In this document: positions 47,589-56,322 of the stretch, one piece after another | Layout of the letters: every line of letters begins with the position of its first letter | How positions within the stretch are numbered: the stretch's first letter is position 1 | Source: Mucilaginibacter aquariorum | Lineage (GTDB): Bacteria; Bacteroidota; Bacteroidia; Sphingobacteriales; Sphingobacteriaceae | Assembly: GCF_024498135.1 (NCBI RefSeq) | Contig: NZ_JANHOH010000002.1 | Coordinates: 1 to 64,000 of the forward strand | Direction: 5' to 3' | DNA length: 64,000 nucleotides | Position numbers and translations under genes: made by a program | Notes under the pieces: model-generated | Databases searched by the model: none | The model's input: the letters and a program-made list of their open reading frames with translations, nothing else | What the model was told of the DNA's origin: nothing

Positions 47589-48341
47589 TTATTTAGACAG
47601 ATAGGTCATACCACCGTCGACAAGGAGCTCAGCACCAAGCATAAACGAAGAATCATCAGAAGCCAGGAAAACCGCAGTTTTACCAATGTCAGATGGTTGC
47701 CCAATTCTGCCTATCGGCATTTCACTTGCGAAATGATTTTTTATAGCTTCAATTTGCTCTAAGGGAACAAACTTTTCAAATGCAGGTGTATCTGTTGTAC
47801 CTGGTGTTATAACATTTACTCTGATCTTTCTATCTAAAAGGTCGCTTGAAAATGCTTTAGCAAAAAAGATCACGGCCGCTTTTGCAGCACCATACAACGT
47901 AAAATTTGGATATGCACGGTGCGCTGCATTTGACCCGATAAGAATAATAGAAGCACCATCATTTATATATGGCAGTGCTTTATTAACAGTGAAGTAGACA
48001 CTTTTCACGTTTAAATCAATCGTCTTGTCAAAGTCTGCTTCGCCCAAAGTTGCCACAGTTCCTACTGCGCCACCACCCGCGTTGGCTACAATAACGTCTA
48101 TTTTACCAAATTTTTCAGATGTTTCTTTGAACACCCTTTCCAGATCGGCAAGGTTGGTTACATCGGCATTTATGGCTATAAAATTGTCGCCAAGTTGAGC
48201 CACAGAACTATCTAAAGTTTCCTGGTTTCTGCCGACAATAACTCCTTTCGCACCTTCATTTTTAAATTCCCGGGCAATGCCAAACCCTATTCCACTATTA
48301 CCACCTGTAATAACTGCTACTTTATTTTTTAATCTACTCAT
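47589..48341 (-). CDS. Short-chain dehydrogenase/reductase (redox-stress type)
   Basis: A 250-residue SDR. ITGGNSGIGFGIAREF at the start, NAGGGAVGT, Ser in ILIGSNAAHRAY, YGAAK catalytic motif, and a C-terminal ELLVDGGMTYL. The ATG at 48341 (MSRLKNKVAV) follows a good minus-strand promoter by 25 bases; the longer frame adds 46 residues and overlaps the divergent regulator region. Divergent from an HxlR regulator, the usual layout for HxlR-controlled redox genes. Confidence 0.9.
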   Translation of the reverse strand: MSRLKNKVAVITGGNSGIGFGIAREFKNEGAKGVIVGRNQETLDSSVAQLGDNFIAINADVTNLADLERVFKETSEKFGKIDVIVANAGGGAVGTVATLGEADFDKTIDLNVKSVYFTVNKALPYINDGASIILIGSNAAHRAYPNFTLYGAAKAAVIFFAKAFSSDLLDRKIRVNVITPGTTDTPAFEKFVPLEQIEAIKNHFASEMPIGRIGQPSDIGKTAVFLASDDSSFMLGAELLVDGGMTYLSK

Positions 48342-48366
48342 TATTTCTTTTTTTAAGATTGAGCGA

Positions 48367-48403
48367 CAAAGGTAGACCACGGAAGTTATTTTTAGTAACT
48401 TTG
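48367..48403. promoter_or_regulatory. Divergent promoters of the SDR and HxlR genes
   Basis: Minus-strand TACCTTTG (CAAAGGTA at 48367-48374) and plus-strand TAACTTTG (48396-48403), both exact -7 matches, only 21 bases apart. Five TAAC units lie between 48396 and 48440 and may be the regulator's sites. Confidence 0.55.
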
Positions 48404-48443
48404 TACTGATAAATAACAGTAACACAGAGGTAACTAAGTAACA

Positions 48444-48800
48444 ATGGGGTGTAAAATAGAAGAGTTCCAACAAGAACAAAGGAAGAGAATAAGAGCCGTT
48501 CAGGATTCGATGGACGTGCTGAATGGAAAATGGAAGATTGCTATTATTTCGTCTATTTGCTGTTACGGTAAAAGGCGATTTTCCGATATTTTGAATGATA
48601 TAGAAGGGATTTCCAACAGGATGCTGAGTAAAGAATTAAAGGAATTAGAAATAAACCAGCTGGTAAAACGAACCGTTTTAGATACACAACCTATAACGGT
48701 TCAGTATGAACTTACGGAACATGGCGATACGCTACAAACCATAATCAGTAATCTTACAGATTGGGGAATTGTACACCGAAAGAAAATTGTGGGGAAATAA
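48444..48800 (+). CDS. HxlR-family transcription regulator
   Basis: A 118-residue winged-helix regulator: DSMDVLNGKWKIAIISSICCYGKRRFSDIL (helix region, with a Cys pair SICCYG), GISNRMLSKELKELEINQLVKRTV, and VQYELTEHGDTLQTII. HxlR proteins are often redox- or aldehyde-sensing repressors of adjacent oxidoreductases; the two adjacent Cys could sense thiol stress (inference). Divergent from the SDR gene. Confidence 0.92.
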   Translation: MGCKIEEFQQEQRKRIRAVQDSMDVLNGKWKIAIISSICCYGKRRFSDILNDIEGISNRMLSKELKELEINQLVKRTVLDTQPITVQYELTEHGDTLQTIISNLTDWGIVHRKKIVGK

Positions 48801-48930
48801 TGTTCATATAATAGTTACAGGTTACCGGCCAAAAATTAATAAATATTTATTTATTTTACGGTTACGAACATAATTTCTACAACGGCCTTTACGTTAGCTT
48901 AAACGCTGTTTTTATAATATTTTACTATTG

Positions 48931-50349
48931 ATGCAAAGCAAAAAGCGTGTGCTGTTTTATTTAGTTGACGGCGCCCACAGTGAAGTTTTACCCGAACTGA
49001 TTGAAAAAGGTGAACTCCCCAATATAAAGCGAATAATTGACGAGGGTACTTACCGCAAGGCTACAACTTGTTTCCCATCCACAACCGGCCCCGCTTACCT
49101 GCCATTTTTAACCGGGCATTTTCCGGGTACGATGGATATTACCGGCATCCGCTGGTTTGATAAAAAAGAATTTAAACGCAGCCGCTTCAACAAAATGGCT
49201 ATGCGCAGCTATTGCGGGCCCGAAGCCGCATGGTTTAATACCGATATGCCTGCCGATAAGCCAACTTTGTTTGAGCTGATGGGCGAATCGTACAACCTTT
49301 ATAATATGATAACCCGTAATGTGCCCGATGAGTATGATCTGGGCAAAAAGGGTAAGGGCCTAATGTATATGCGCGCGCATTTTAAATTGAGGCACCATCC
49401 GGTTGACTTGCAAGGGCACCAGCGCATTATGGAGATGCTTAATTCTGGTAAGGATTTTGATTTTTTGTTCGCGGTGTTCCCAAGTGTAGATTGGGATTCG
49501 CATTATCACCACATTCGCGATGCGCGTACTGTTGAGGCTTATAAAATTGCCGATAATAGCCTGGGTGAAGTACGTGCTAAATTAGAAGAGCAGGGTAAAT
49601 GGGCGGATACATTATTTATAATGACATCTGACCATGGCCTTACACCAACAACCAAACACCTCGACCTTGCCGACTGGATGACCGATCACGGTTTAAAATC
49701 TGTTTATTATCCGGTTATCTGGAAAAGCAATCCGAAATGCGCCGTGATGATATCCGGAAACTCGTTTGGCAGCATCCACTTCTTAAATCACAAAGGCGAC
49801 CACATGCTGCGCGAACAGGGCATCATCGAATCTATGGGGGCCGAACGTTTACAATTACTGTTAAATGAAGATGCTGTAGACTTTGCTATTTACCGTGGCG
49901 ATGAGGAGCAAACTTTTATTGTACATAACAAAGATGGTAAGGCTAAAATATCCGTTAAGGATAAGGTGTTCACTTATGAGCCCGGTACTGCTGATGTATT
50001 AAAATATGGTGGCAAAATTGAAGCTACAGGCCACCGTGCCATATTAGAAGCTACTTTTGAAACCGATTATCCGGATGCCGTTTTCCAGATCTATCAGTTA
50101 TTCCAAAGCCGCAGGGCGGGGGATATTGTAATAAGTGCCAGAGTAGGGTATGACCTGCGCGATTTTTGGGAATACCCCGAGCACCTGGGCTCGCATGGGT
50201 CGTTGCATAAGCATCACATCCATGTGCCTATGATATACAACCAAAAAGGCTGGAACGAACATCCTGCCCGCACTGCAGACCTATTTGATAGCATCCTGAA
50301 ATGGAAAGGCATCACGCCGGCAAGTTCAGAGGGCGAACCCTTATTTTAA
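48931..50349 (+). CDS. Alkaline phosphatase-superfamily phosphodiesterase
   Basis: A 472-residue enzyme of the nucleotide pyrophosphatase/type I phosphodiesterase group. Motifs: YLVDGAHSEVLPEL (metal Asp), CFPSTTGPAYLPFLTG (catalytic Thr), TSDHGLTPTTKH (metal Asp-His) and a later GSHGSLHKHHIHVPM (metal His). No signal peptide is visible. The ATG at 48931 is used rather than the TTG directly before it. It precedes a flippase-like gene by 22 bases; together they may handle phospho- or phospholipid head groups (inference). Confidence 0.82.
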   Translation: MQSKKRVLFYLVDGAHSEVLPELIEKGELPNIKRIIDEGTYRKATTCFPSTTGPAYLPFLTGHFPGTMDITGIRWFDKKEFKRSRFNKMAMRSYCGPEAAWFNTDMPADKPTLFELMGESYNLYNMITRNVPDEYDLGKKGKGLMYMRAHFKLRHHPVDLQGHQRIMEMLNSGKDFDFLFAVFPSVDWDSHYHHIRDARTVEAYKIADNSLGEVRAKLEEQGKWADTLFIMTSDHGLTPTTKHLDLADWMTDHGLKSVYYPVIWKSNPKCAVMISGNSFGSIHFLNHKGDHMLREQGIIESMGAERLQLLLNEDAVDFAIYRGDEEQTFIVHNKDGKAKISVKDKVFTYEPGTADVLKYGGKIEATGHRAILEATFETDYPDAVFQIYQLFQSRRAGDIVISARVGYDLRDFWEYPEHLGSHGSLHKHHIHVPMIYNQKGWNEHPARTADLFDSILKWKGITPASSEGEPLF

Positions 50350-50371
50350 TATATCTACCTTTAAAGAATAA

Positions 50372-51451
50372 ATGATACCAACTACAGAGCAAAAAGTAGA
50401 GCCGGAAAAGCAGGAAGCGAAAAATGTATTCAATAAAAAAGTTATCATAAAAGGTGCTTTTTGGTTTGCGTTGATAACGGTTGCTACTATTGCAGCAGTG
50501 TTCTTTTATACCAACACCGGCGATACGGTGAAGGCGCTTTCACATATCTCATATAAGTACATTGCTATTTGCTTTGTAATGCTTTTTGTTGACCTGATGC
50601 TGGGCAGCTGGCGAAATCATATCTATATCCGTAAAATGGCGCCGGGTGTTTCGCACTGGGTAAGCTTTAGAGCAAACGTGGCCAATATGTTTATGGGCGC
50701 GGTAACCCCGGCACACGGTGGTGCAGGCCCGGCGCAAATATTTGTGTACACCAGCAATGGTGTTAAATTTGTTGATGCTTTTGCCGTAACACTAATAAAC
50801 CTTGGGGCTACGCTTATTTTTATGCCATTGGCTGGTTTTATAGCTATTATGCTGATGGATACTACCGAAGTTGGCAGCATTGTACCCGCTATGCTCAAAT
50901 ACGGCTTTAGCTTTTTCTTGCTTTTTCTGTTGGCCTTTTTATTAGCCTTTTGGAAGCCGCTTTTGGTGGGTACTATTATCAAAAAAATAGCCAAAGGCCT
51001 TTCCAAAATATTCCCTAAACGGAAAGATAAGCTTGAAAAATGGGCGGATAATTCGTTTCAAAGTATCAGTAAATATCAGCAAAGCTGTAGTTTAATTTTA
51101 AGCAAAAATCCATTGCTGTTTCCATTAAGTCTTGTTATAACTACGTTGCTTTACCTGAACAAGTATTGCATGCAATGGGTTATTTTGCTTGGCCTTGGCG
51201 TTAATGCCAATCTGGTACAGGTTATATCCATCCAGATACTTATTCAGTTTATGATATATTTTGCGCCTACTCCCGGCGGCAGCGGCTTTGCGGAAGGGTT
51301 TATATCATCGCTGTTTGGCAAAATAGTGCCGGCCGCACTCATTCCTATATTTACATTGCTGCAGCGCTCATTCCTGTTGTTTTTTCCGGCATTGGTGGGA
51401 GCTTGTGTGGTTATAAACCTGCTTCGTAAACAAACCATGAAGAAGGGGTAA
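50372..51451 (+). CDS. Lysylphosphatidylglycerol synthase-type flippase (UPF0104)
   Basis: A 359-residue membrane protein with about eight helices. The LPG_synthase_TM signature MFMGAVTPAHGGAGPAQIF and the later APTPGGSGFAEGF are visible. Members translocate phospholipids or lipid-linked intermediates across the inner membrane. The aminoacyltransferase domain of MprF is absent, so this is the flippase-only form. Same transcript as the phosphodiesterase gene. Confidence 0.88.
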   Translation: MIPTTEQKVEPEKQEAKNVFNKKVIIKGAFWFALITVATIAAVFFYTNTGDTVKALSHISYKYIAICFVMLFVDLMLGSWRNHIYIRKMAPGVSHWVSFRANVANMFMGAVTPAHGGAGPAQIFVYTSNGVKFVDAFAVTLINLGATLIFMPLAGFIAIMLMDTTEVGSIVPAMLKYGFSFFLLFLLAFLLAFWKPLLVGTIIKKIAKGLSKIFPKRKDKLEKWADNSFQSISKYQQSCSLILSKNPLLFPLSLVITTLLYLNKYCMQWVILLGLGVNANLVQVISIQILIQFMIYFAPTPGGSGFAEGFISSLFGKIVPAALIPIFTLLQRSFLLFFPALVGACVVINLLRKQTMKKG

Positions 51452-51533
51452 TCCTCTGGCTTTTAATTGTTCCTGTTTAATTGATGATATAAAACTTTAG
51501 TGATTAGTCCTTGTTTTTACTTCTCTTTGTATT

Positions 51534-52205
51534 ATGATGAACACACCAATAAGAGCAATAATAACTGGGACTACCGGTATGGTAGGTGAGGGGGTAATGC
51601 ATCAATGTTTGCAGCACCCTGATGTTGAAGCGGTATTGATCATCAACAGAAAGCCGTCGGGTTACTCGCACCCTAAATTAAAGGAAATAGTACATGTCAA
51701 TTTTTTTGACCTGTCGGCTATTGAAGATCAGCTCGGCGGATACAACGCCTGCTATTTTTGCCTGGGTATCTCATCTGTTGGCATTTCAAAAGATGATTAT
51801 CATAATACCACCTATACGCTTACCCTTAACGTAGCCCAAACACTTGTAAAGCATAACCCGGGCATGACGTTTTGTTATGTATCAGGCGCGGGCACTGATA
51901 GCCAAGAAAAAGGCACCGGCTGGGCGGCTGTAAAAGGTAAGACCGAAAACGACTTGATGAAACTACCCTTTAAGCAGGTGTTTGCGTTTAGGCCGGGTTT
52001 TATAAAACCAATAAAAGGCTTATCTAAAACACATAACTTTTATAAATATATAAATTGGTTATACCCAATTGGCCGCGCGTTGTACCCCGCCGGCTTTACT
52101 ACCCTGCAAGAGCTGGCGCAAGCCATGATCAATATTGCCAAACATGGGTACCCCACAAAAGTGATAGAAGGTAAGGATATAATTACCCTTGCTAAACAAG
52201 GCTAA
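51534..52205 (+). CDS. NAD(P)-binding epimerase-like protein
   Basis: A 223-residue Rossmann-fold protein of the atypical SDR/NAD(P)H-binding type: IITGTTGMVGEGVM at the start (GxxGxxG pattern), FCLGISSVGISKDDYH, and FCYVSGAGTDSQEKGTGWAAVKGKTE. The last segment has a Tyr-to-Trp shift in place of the classical Tyr-x-x-x-Lys. Substrate unknown. Start is the first of two ATG at 51534. About 220 bases later begins the lanthipeptide precursor; I see no reason to include this gene in that system. Confidence 0.75.
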   Translation: MMNTPIRAIITGTTGMVGEGVMHQCLQHPDVEAVLIINRKPSGYSHPKLKEIVHVNFFDLSAIEDQLGGYNACYFCLGISSVGISKDDYHNTTYTLTLNVAQTLVKHNPGMTFCYVSGAGTDSQEKGTGWAAVKGKTENDLMKLPFKQVFAFRPGFIKPIKGLSKTHNFYKYINWLYPIGRALYPAGFTTLQELAQAMINIAKHGYPTKVIEGKDIITLAKQG

Positions 52206-52388
52206 AGCGCTTTAATTTCACTCTAAGTATATAAACCACCGCTATAGCGAAAATTTTGATGGTTTTGTTTTATATAGCCTATAAATGATTCCTGTATAAG
52301 CAATATTTTAACCTTTGCTTAATAGGGCTTATCTGCCTTGTATAAAGGGGCTTTACAACCTATGGGAATTATTTAGATGGCCTTACCT

Positions 52389-52396
52389 TAGTATTG
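52389..52396 (+). promoter_or_regulatory. Possible -7 element of the lanthipeptide precursor
   Basis: TAGTATTG, one mismatch from TAnnTTTG, 32 bases before the precursor ATG. The same eight bases occur before the stress gene at 57906. No clear -33 box, so an activator may be needed. Confidence 0.35.
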
Positions 52397-52428
52397 TTAA
52401 ATAAATAACACATCTAAACCTTATCATT

Positions 52429-52632
52429 ATGTCACAAAAAAGTTTTTCAGAAGCAGTAAAAAACGACGCTGCTTTACAAGGCGACCTTAACAAAGCAGTA
52501 CAAGCAGCAATTGCAGAAGTGGCCAAAAAACATGGTGTAGCTTTCTCGGGATCAGACCTGAGCAAAACCCACACGGCACCAACCGCATTGGGTTGTGTAT
52601 CAACCGCCTGGACTGCGGTTTGTACTGTTTAA
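52429..52632 (+). CDS. Putative lanthipeptide precursor, Nif11-like leader
   Basis: A 67-residue peptide. Residues 1-45 (FSEAVKNDAALQGDL, then VAKKHGVAFSGSDL) follow the Nif11-like leader pattern: short helix, acidic pair, and the A-K-x-x-G-x-x-F ending. Residues 47-67 are the probable core: Thr 47, 49, 52, 59, 62, 66, Ser 58, and only two Cys (56 and 65), ending CTV. Two thioether rings are possible, for example from Thr52 to Cys56 and Thr59 or Thr62 to Cys65. There is no Gly-Gly site between leader and core, so the cleavage point is unknown. It directly precedes a LanM gene. Expected to be a ribosomal peptide modified by that enzyme; product and activity unknown. Confidence 0.85.
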   Translation: MSQKSFSEAVKNDAALQGDLNKAVQAAIAEVAKKHGVAFSGSDLSKTHTAPTALGCVSTAWTAVCTV

Positions 52633-52655
52633 CCTCTTCGGTAAAGGGTCTAAAG

Positions 52656-52691
52656 ATAAAGTGCAAAATAGTATGCTATTTTGCACTTTAT
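52656..52691 (+). terminator. 16-bp perfect hairpin between precursor and lanM
   Basis: ATAAAGTGCAAAATAG, a TATG loop, then CTATTTTGCACTTTAT: every base pairs. It starts 24 bases after the precursor stop and ends 30 bases before the lanM TTG. Probably a partial terminator or RNA stabiliser that lets the precursor mRNA exceed that of lanM. Confidence 0.75.
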
Positions 52692-52721
52692 TATATAAGG
52701 TAATATTTAACACCTGGTAAA

Positions 52722-55532
52722 TTGACAGATACAAGTGCAAGTATAATGATCGAGCAGGCGTTGCCCTTTGGGCAACATGTTTGGGCTATAACTAAAACCG
52801 AATTAGAAAATGCAACCGCAGATTTATATAACGATGATAAGGATGTTGTTTTAAAAGCCCTTGCACCGGTAAGTATGTTTGCTTTCGACCAGCATTTTTG
52901 TGATTTCGCCTCAACCATAAATCCCTGTTTTAATATTCTGCAATTAATTGATCCGGCCTTTAACAGCACGGATGATCTGCTAAATGATTACGACGAGTAT
53001 TTTTTTGATAAAAACGGACTGGCTGGCTTTCTTAAAAAATACCCATTGGTTTACACCCTGCAAAAAGATCTATATCAACAACTAAACGCTTTTTATACCG
53101 AAATTTTGGCAAATATCCTTGCCGATACTGATAGCTTGTCGCAAATTTTTAATAACGGGCAATCTATAGGCAAGGCAATCAAAATAAACATTAGCGAGGG
53201 CGACAGGCACCAGGGTGGCAAAAGCACGGCTATAATTGAGTTTGAGTGTGGCCTAAAGCTGTTATACAAACCGCGCAGCGGCGCTATGGATGTTGCGTTC
53301 AATACCTTTATAAGCCAAATTGCCAAAGAAACAGGCATCGACCTGAAAATTACTACAGTGCTTGACCGTGGTGATCATTTTTGGATGGAATTTATTGAAC
53401 ACCTACCCGTGTCAGGCAAAAATGAGTTGTATGATTATTATATCCAGTGCGGGGCGCTGCTGGCCATTGTTTTTTTATTAGGTGGAACAGATTTTCATTT
53501 CGAGAACATTATAGCCAACGGCAAACACCCGGTACTGATAGATCTGGAATGCCTGTTTGGGGCAACCGATGAAATGCAGGAGGGGCGGTTCAGTGTAAAC
53601 AACACGGGCCTTTTACCTGTCAACATTTATTTAGATGAACAGGACGTCGCCATTGATAACAGTGGTTTTGGCGCATGGGGGAGGCAGGTATCCGGTATAG
53701 ATCGGTGGGCATGGATAAATATGGGTACCGACGCTTTGCGCCTTGATAAGCAAAAAGGCATTTTCGTAGCCGATAAAAATCAGCCTGTTTATAACGATAT
53801 TGCCATTTCGCCCGAAAACTATCTCACTGAAATTATTGACGGATTTAAAAGAACCTGCACCTGGTTCATTACAAATAAAGATAGCTTAGACAAGCCTGGT
53901 TCTGCTTTCAGCAATTTCGCGGGTAAGCCCATCAGGGTAATTATGCGATACACCATGAACTACCTGTTCATTATCGAAAACTCGTTAAACGCAGAGGTGT
54001 TGGTAACTGAACAGGCGCGTAAGGAAGAAATCTACCGCTCGTTAAACGAGTTCCCAACGGCAACACAGCTGCAGTCAGAAATTAGATCACCTATTAATGA
54101 TGCCGAATTTAAGGCTATAAAGAAAATGAACGTCCCGTTATTTAACGGGAACACAACTAAGCTCCATATCCGGGAATCGGGGGATATACCGGAATGGGCT
54201 TTTTTTAAAACCACACCTTATCAGTTTACACTTAACCGCATAAAAAATTTTGATACCGATAAAATGGAGCTGCAGATAAGCCTGATAAAAGCAGCTTTTG
54301 CCGTGCGGTATGACACAAAACAAAAGGAGGATAACCAAGTAACCGCTAAACTTTTAACCGGTTATATCGATACATCTATACTGCAAGAGGTTGAGCAGAT
54401 TGCCTCGGGTATCAGGTCATCAGCAATAAAAAATAGTAATAATTATAGCTGGAATAGCTATACAACCAATGGTAACAACAAACTGGTTTTTGATACATTA
54501 AGCCCAATGTTGTACGATGGGTCACTGGGAATAGCCTGTTTCCTGCATATGGCCGATAACTTTGCGAATAAAGAAATAGTGGATGCCATTATATCTGCCG
54601 AAGTAAAGCGGGCGTTTAACGCTGCTGTTGATATTTCATTTGCTTCGGGTATTTCTGGTTTGTTGTATGCCCTGGTTAAAACACATACTACAGATAACCA
54701 AAACCTGCAAACAGCCATTGCCCTAACCCGGCTAATAAATACTGCTGATATTAGTAAGGACCATAAATATGATATTATGGCGGGCTCGGCAGGGTTACTG
54801 CAAAGCCTGGCTTTACTCTATAAAAATACCGGCTCGGCAAGTGTTTTAAACACAATGACGTTTATTGGCGATCACCTTTTAGAGAGCCGCGTTATCGATT
54901 CAACATCGGGTGCATTAACCTGGCGGGGGGAGCAGTTCGACAGGCCTTTAACTGGTTTCTCGCATGGTGCCTCGGGTATCGCACGTGCTTTATTAACCTT
55001 GTTTGATTGTACCGGCATAGATAAATACAAACATGCCTTTTATCAATCTATAAAGTTTGACAACTATTACCAGAATGCCCAACACTCAAATTGGTGCGAT
55101 CTGCGTAAAGCCGGCTCTGATTGCAAAACCACCTGGTGCCACGGTGCGCCGGGTATTGGTTTGGCCCGCTTGCATGCCTACGCTATCTTAAAAGAAAAAA
55201 GCTTGCTGCGCGATATAGAAATTGCGATCAGCACTACGAAAAAACACCTTTTAACCGATGTAGATTTTTACTGCTGCGGCAACACAGGCCGTATCGATTT
55301 CCTGATAGAGGCAGCTGCGGTACTTAATCGCCCGCAATTGCTTAAAACCGCACGGAAGGCTTTACTGACAATAATTAACCGGAAAAATGAAAGGGGTTAT
55401 TATCAAACTTTTGATATGGCCGCCGTGAGTTTAGAAAACCCCTCGCTGTTTCGTGGCACCGCAGGTATTGGTTATACTTTATTACGAAGTATTAATCCCG
55501 GAGAAGTACCCTGCTTAGGTCTTTTGACATAA
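52722..55532 (+). CDS. Class II lanthipeptide synthetase LanM (CCG type)
   Basis: A 936-residue bifunctional enzyme: a lanthipeptide dehydratase followed by a LanC cyclase. Dehydratase motifs are GDRHQGGK (160-167), KPRS (183-186), and TDFHFENII with ID-LE at 274-276, matching LanM kinase-like residues for Ser/Thr phosphorylation and elimination. The cyclase has SHGASG, WCHGAPG (C806) and YCCGNTG (C851, C852). Most LanM have Cys-His-Gly there; Cys-Cys-Gly is the ProcM-type zinc site. Start is TTG 52722 or ATG 52746 (928 residues). It likely dehydrates and cyclises the peptide at 52429. The cyclase zinc chemistry is intact, so the enzyme should be active. Confidence 0.93.
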   Translation: MTDTSASIMIEQALPFGQHVWAITKTELENATADLYNDDKDVVLKALAPVSMFAFDQHFCDFASTINPCFNILQLIDPAFNSTDDLLNDYDEYFFDKNGLAGFLKKYPLVYTLQKDLYQQLNAFYTEILANILADTDSLSQIFNNGQSIGKAIKINISEGDRHQGGKSTAIIEFECGLKLLYKPRSGAMDVAFNTFISQIAKETGIDLKITTVLDRGDHFWMEFIEHLPVSGKNELYDYYIQCGALLAIVFLLGGTDFHFENIIANGKHPVLIDLECLFGATDEMQEGRFSVNNTGLLPVNIYLDEQDVAIDNSGFGAWGRQVSGIDRWAWINMGTDALRLDKQKGIFVADKNQPVYNDIAISPENYLTEIIDGFKRTCTWFITNKDSLDKPGSAFSNFAGKPIRVIMRYTMNYLFIIENSLNAEVLVTEQARKEEIYRSLNEFPTATQLQSEIRSPINDAEFKAIKKMNVPLFNGNTTKLHIRESGDIPEWAFFKTTPYQFTLNRIKNFDTDKMELQISLIKAAFAVRYDTKQKEDNQVTAKLLTGYIDTSILQEVEQIASGIRSSAIKNSNNYSWNSYTTNGNNKLVFDTLSPMLYDGSLGIACFLHMADNFANKEIVDAIISAEVKRAFNAAVDISFASGISGLLYALVKTHTTDNQNLQTAIALTRLINTADISKDHKYDIMAGSAGLLQSLALLYKNTGSASVLNTMTFIGDHLLESRVIDSTSGALTWRGEQFDRPLTGFSHGASGIARALLTLFDCTGIDKYKHAFYQSIKFDNYYQNAQHSNWCDLRKAGSDCKTTWCHGAPGIGLARLHAYAILKEKSLLRDIEIAISTTKKHLLTDVDFYCCGNTGRIDFLIEAAAVLNRPQLLKTARKALLTIINRKNERGYYQTFDMAAVSLENPSLFRGTAGIGYTLLRSINPGEVPCLGLLT

Positions 55533-55623
55533 TAATTTCCGTTTAATTCCATTTTTAACATAGGTAAACAAGCTAAAACATTTATTTTGGGCAAATGGTT
55601 CTATTTTCCATAAATCCAGTTAA

Positions 55624-56322
55624 ATGAAAATACTCCTTATTGAAGATGAGCCAGGGTTGGTATCGGTTATTTTGCGTGGCTTAACCACAGCCGGTATGGA
55701 AGTTAGCGTTGCCGCTGATGGAAAGATGGGACTGGAAATGGCCCAAACCCATAATTTCGATGTTATTATATTAGATATTATGTTGCCGGGGATGAATGGT
55801 ATACAAGTTTGTAAAGAGATACGCAAACAGGATGATGCTGTTGCCATATTAATGCTAACGGCCCTATCCAGCACAGAGAACATTGTTACCGGCCTTAACA
55901 GTGGCGCCGATGATTATCTGGCCAAACCCTTTAAATTTGCCGAACTGGAAGCCCGCATCCGCACACTGGCACGTCGCAGCAGAGTAGCGAGCACACCCAA
56001 AAGTTTTATCAGCATAGCAGATTTGGAAGTTGATACAGTATCAAAAACCGCCAAAAGGAACAATAAAAGTATAGCCCTTACCGCTACCGAATATAACCTG
56101 TTAGAGTATTTTGTAAAAAACCAGAATATGGTGCTGTCGCGTATACAAATACTGGAGAATGTATGGGATATTGATTTTAATATGGGCACCAACGTGGTTG
56201 ATGTTTATGTGAACTATCTGCGAAAAAAAATAGATAATGGTTATGATGTTAAGCTGATACATACCGTTTTTGGCATGGGCTATATATTTAAGGAAGAAAC
56301 CGCTGATGAAACTTCAAACTAA
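55624..56322 (+). CDS. OmpR-family response regulator
   Basis: A 232-residue regulator: receiver with EDE (residues 7-9), phosphoacceptor Asp in VIILDIMLPG, MLTALSS (Thr) and LAKPFKF (Lys); then an OmpR/PhoB winged helix with LTATEYNLLEYFVKNQ and VDVYVNYLRKKID. It starts 91 bases after lanM on the same strand with no terminator between, so they could be cotranscribed. Its kinase overlaps by 17 bases. Candidate binding sites are the tandem 11-bp repeats at 57700-57826. Confidence 0.93.
   Translation: MKILLIEDEPGLVSVILRGLTTAGMEVSVAADGKMGLEMAQTHNFDVIILDIMLPGMNGIQVCKEIRKQDDAVAILMLTALSSTENIVTGLNSGADDYLAKPFKFAELEARIRTLARRSRVASTPKSFISIADLEVDTVSKTAKRNNKSIALTATEYNLLEYFVKNQNMVLSRIQILENVWDIDFNMGTNVVDVYVNYLRKKIDNGYDVKLIHTVFGMGYIFKEETADETSN

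Noticed and set aside
52206..52428. Second precursor peptide upstream of the lanthipeptide gene
   Set aside because: No ATG-led frame with a leader and Cys-containing tail; only a candidate -7 box.
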